Positions 62,523 to 64,000 of a DNA stretch of 64,000 nt are shown in pieces; the stretch's first letter is position 1; every line of letters begins with the position of its first letter. The position numbers and the translations under genes are program-made. Location: the NCBI RefSeq assembly GCF_001275135.1, contig NZ_LFQU01000015.1:31147-95146 (forward strand), given 5' to 3'. The notes below the pieces were generated by a model. The model had not been told where the DNA came from. It saw only the letters and a list, made by a program, of their open reading frames with translations, and made no database searches. The DNA is from Xylanibacter rarus. GTDB taxonomy: Bacteria; Bacteroidota; Bacteroidia; Bacteroidales; Bacteroidaceae.

Positions 62523-63848
62523 TTAGCGTAACACCTTGAATGTCTTAGAACCGCCGTTGTAAGAAACCTTTACAACATAAGTGCCTGAGGGCAGAGATGA
62601 CAGGTTGAATGCTTCTCCCTGGCCGCCTTTCATTACGAGGTTGCCGCCAACGCCATATATTTCAGCGCTGTTGTATTCGCCGTTTACGTACAGTGTTCCG
62701 CCCTTGCGGTAGTCGATGCTTACATCGCTCTTTACAGCCTCAGGCTTAGATATGCCGGTAGCTCCTTTTGAAACGATCATAGCGGGGCAGTTTACAACAC
62801 CGAAACCAATGTCTATAGTCTCGCCGCCGGCAAGAACCTTTCCGTCAGTGCTGCAGTCGAGAAGTGAATACATGCCGCCTGCCGGAACAGCCTGTGCCTC
62901 GCCGTTCTCGTCATAGGCAACAGACGGACCGAATTTATATCCGCCTCCTGCGCAAGTAACCAGCTGGTCGAAATATACGATGCTGCCGTCTGCCTTTACG
63001 CTAAAGTATTTGTACACGTCAGAGTCGTCAAGGAAGTAGCCGTACATGTTTCCTTCTGCGTCGATGCTGCAAAGTATTCCTCCGTAGAATGTATTTGTTT
63101 CAGGGTCGTCGCAGCTGAACACGTTGTATAGCTTGCCGTCTTTGATGTATGCAGGATTCTGTCCGCCGTTTTCAGCAGTATTGACACCTACAACGGTGTT
63201 GCCGTCTTCACTGATGCCGTACACATAGAAAGTGTTTATTCCGAGGTCGTCATAAACCTTCTTTATTTCGTTGTTCTCCCATACGACAGGCAGCAACTTA
63301 ACTTTCTCAATGCCGAAGTATTCGTCAATCTCACCTGTTGATACATAAACCTGTCCGGCCATATATTTTCCGTCAGATGAAACGGCGCGTACGCAGTTGA
63401 GTGTGCGCGTTGGGCTGAACTCGTTCGACTGGTCAGAAGAATAATTCTCAGGTACAGGCAATAGTTTCCATCCTCCGTCAGGCGTAAATGTTGCAGGCCA
63501 TTGTCTTACATAAGTCTCACCTGTCAGCAGCGAGTCAACGCTACCTGCCATAAGTCCGTCGTTGGTTACGTCGTTAAGAGTTGAATATCCTCTGGAATAA
63601 TCCCAGGCCATATTGATGACGTCTGGTGCGTCGGCATTCCAGTAGTAGCTCGTCATCGAAATCAAATCGTCCACGCCAACGGCATATTTGCCATTGTTTG
63701 ACACATGATTAAATACACCGCAAACCGGTGTTTCATAGCCTTCGATTATGAAAACTGCATCGTTAAAGTTGTAAAGGGTTGCCTCTTCTTGGGCTGATGC
63801 ACCGCAAGCTAAACTTGCCATTGCTGCTAAAAGTAGTAATTTTTTCAT
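62523..63848 (-). CDS. HAF-like secreted protein with T9SS sorting tail
   Basis: 441 residues from ATG 63848 (an in-frame GTG two codons earlier is less likely). Signal peptide MKKLLLLAAMASLACGASAQ. HAF-type repeats: NHVSNNGKYAVGVDDLISMTSYYWN, AVSSDGKYMAGQVYVSTGEI, GISEDGNTVVGVNTAENGGQNPAYIKD, DCSTDGKVLAGGETIDIG. The tail (YVNGEYNSAEIYGVGGNLVMKG...LPSGTYVVKVSYNGGSKTFKVLR) is a T9SS type-A-like signal. Paralogue of the proteins at 23383 and 30454-33559. A TAATTTTG box on the minus strand (plus positions 63940-63947) may be its -7, giving a leader of about 85 nt. Confidence 0.85.
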   Translation of the reverse strand: MKKLLLLAAMASLACGASAQEEATLYNFNDAVFIIEGYETPVCGVFNHVSNNGKYAVGVDDLISMTSYYWNADAPDVINMAWDYSRGYSTLNDVTNDGLMAGSVDSLLTGETYVRQWPATFTPDGGWKLLPVPENYSSDQSNEFSPTRTLNCVRAVSSDGKYMAGQVYVSTGEIDEYFGIEKVKLLPVVWENNEIKKVYDDLGINTFYVYGISEDGNTVVGVNTAENGGQNPAYIKDGKLYNVFSCDDPETNTFYGGILCSIDAEGNMYGYFLDDSDVYKYFSVKADGSIVYFDQLVTCAGGGYKFGPSVAYDENGEAQAVPAGGMYSLLDCSTDGKVLAGGETIDIGFGVVNCPAMIVSKGATGISKPEAVKSDVSIDYRKGGTLYVNGEYNSAEIYGVGGNLVMKGGQGEAFNLSSLPSGTYVVKVSYNGGSKTFKVLR

Positions 63849-64000
63849 AAGCACTTTAGTTGGTTTTTAATTTGCGTAGATTTGCAGCAACAAGAATATA
63901 AAACTTATGTGCTGCTCTTAGTTTCTGTTTGCAATGATACAAAATTATTTTATAAAAGTATTGATTATTTGTAATAAATATGATAAAATTAAATTATTTT
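63849..64000. other. AT-rich window end with probable promoter of the HAF-like gene
   Basis: Minus-strand TAATTTTG (63940-63947) fits the -7 consensus. A TTTG at the proper -33 distance is not seen. Nothing else recognised. Confidence 0.4.

Noticed and set aside
1-64000. tRNA or rRNA genes
   Set aside because: No cloverleaf-like sequence with a CCA end or rRNA-like conserved stretch was noticed in the gene-free gaps. A covariance search would be needed to exclude them fully.

Overview
The window looks like chromosome of a Bacteroidales bacterium, most likely Prevotellaceae (Prevotella-like). The support is: paired SusC/SusD outer-membrane systems, many secreted proteins ending in type IX secretion (T9SS) type-A-like tails, lipoproteins with a Cys-acidic start, a rimP-nusA-infB operon, and promoters of the Bacteroidetes form TTTG-N19/20-TAnnTTTG (no E. 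coli-like -35/-10). No tRNA, rRNA, CRISPR array or complete insertion sequence was seen.

Layout. 1-1342: 3' part of a large secreted protein, possibly pectate-lyase-like. 2130-7211: rimP-nusA-infB with a good promoter, a 5' leader hairpin and a strong terminator. 7250-9599: a porin and a nucleoside-recognition (Gate) membrane protein, followed by a structured repeat (9597-9790). 10321-12038: two secreted surface proteins, one leucine-rich. 12194-14021: LytTR response regulator and LytS-type kinase. 14197-15513: T9SS-type repeat protein. 15809-16321: Blc-type lipocalin lipoprotein. 16584-21115: MarR-TolC-EmrA-EmrB drug-efflux operon with a perfect 18-bp operator-like palindrome on its promoter. 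21341-33640: a T9SS-cargo island with two TPR/membrane-anchored regulators, several HAF/BNR-like surface proteins, gene remnants, a 227-bp repeat in two direct copies, and three reading-frame problems located at poly-A runs. 34291-40424: suf Fe-S cluster operon (sufB, an outer-membrane protein gene, sufC, sufD, sufS). 40515-55763: two SusC-SusD-lipoprotein operons back to back. 56333-57256: tyrosine recombinase. 57558-59773: WYL regulator, RNase HII and a small membrane protein. 60558-63848: an Omp28-like CxxC protein and a HAF-like protein, both with T9SS-like tails.

Most interesting: (1) The two divergent susC genes share about 400 bp of almost identical DNA as inverted repeats around a 1.64-kb spacer. 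A canonical promoter sits inside the spacer, pointing at only one operon, and a complete tyrosine recombinase lies beyond the active-looking operon. This is the architecture of an invertible ON/OFF or promoter-swap switch. (2) A ~200-bp multi-dyad element built from GTGACGAGT units occurs twice, with conserved spacing but different loop sequences. (3) The 21-34 kb island has frame breaks at A7/A8 runs in two regulators and one surface protein. One is an exact A_AAA_AAG slippery heptamer. This suggests phase variation, programmed frameshifting or assembly error.

Start codons were adjusted where the longest open frame began at an implausible TTG/GTG. All family assignments come from recognising motifs by eye; no database search was run.
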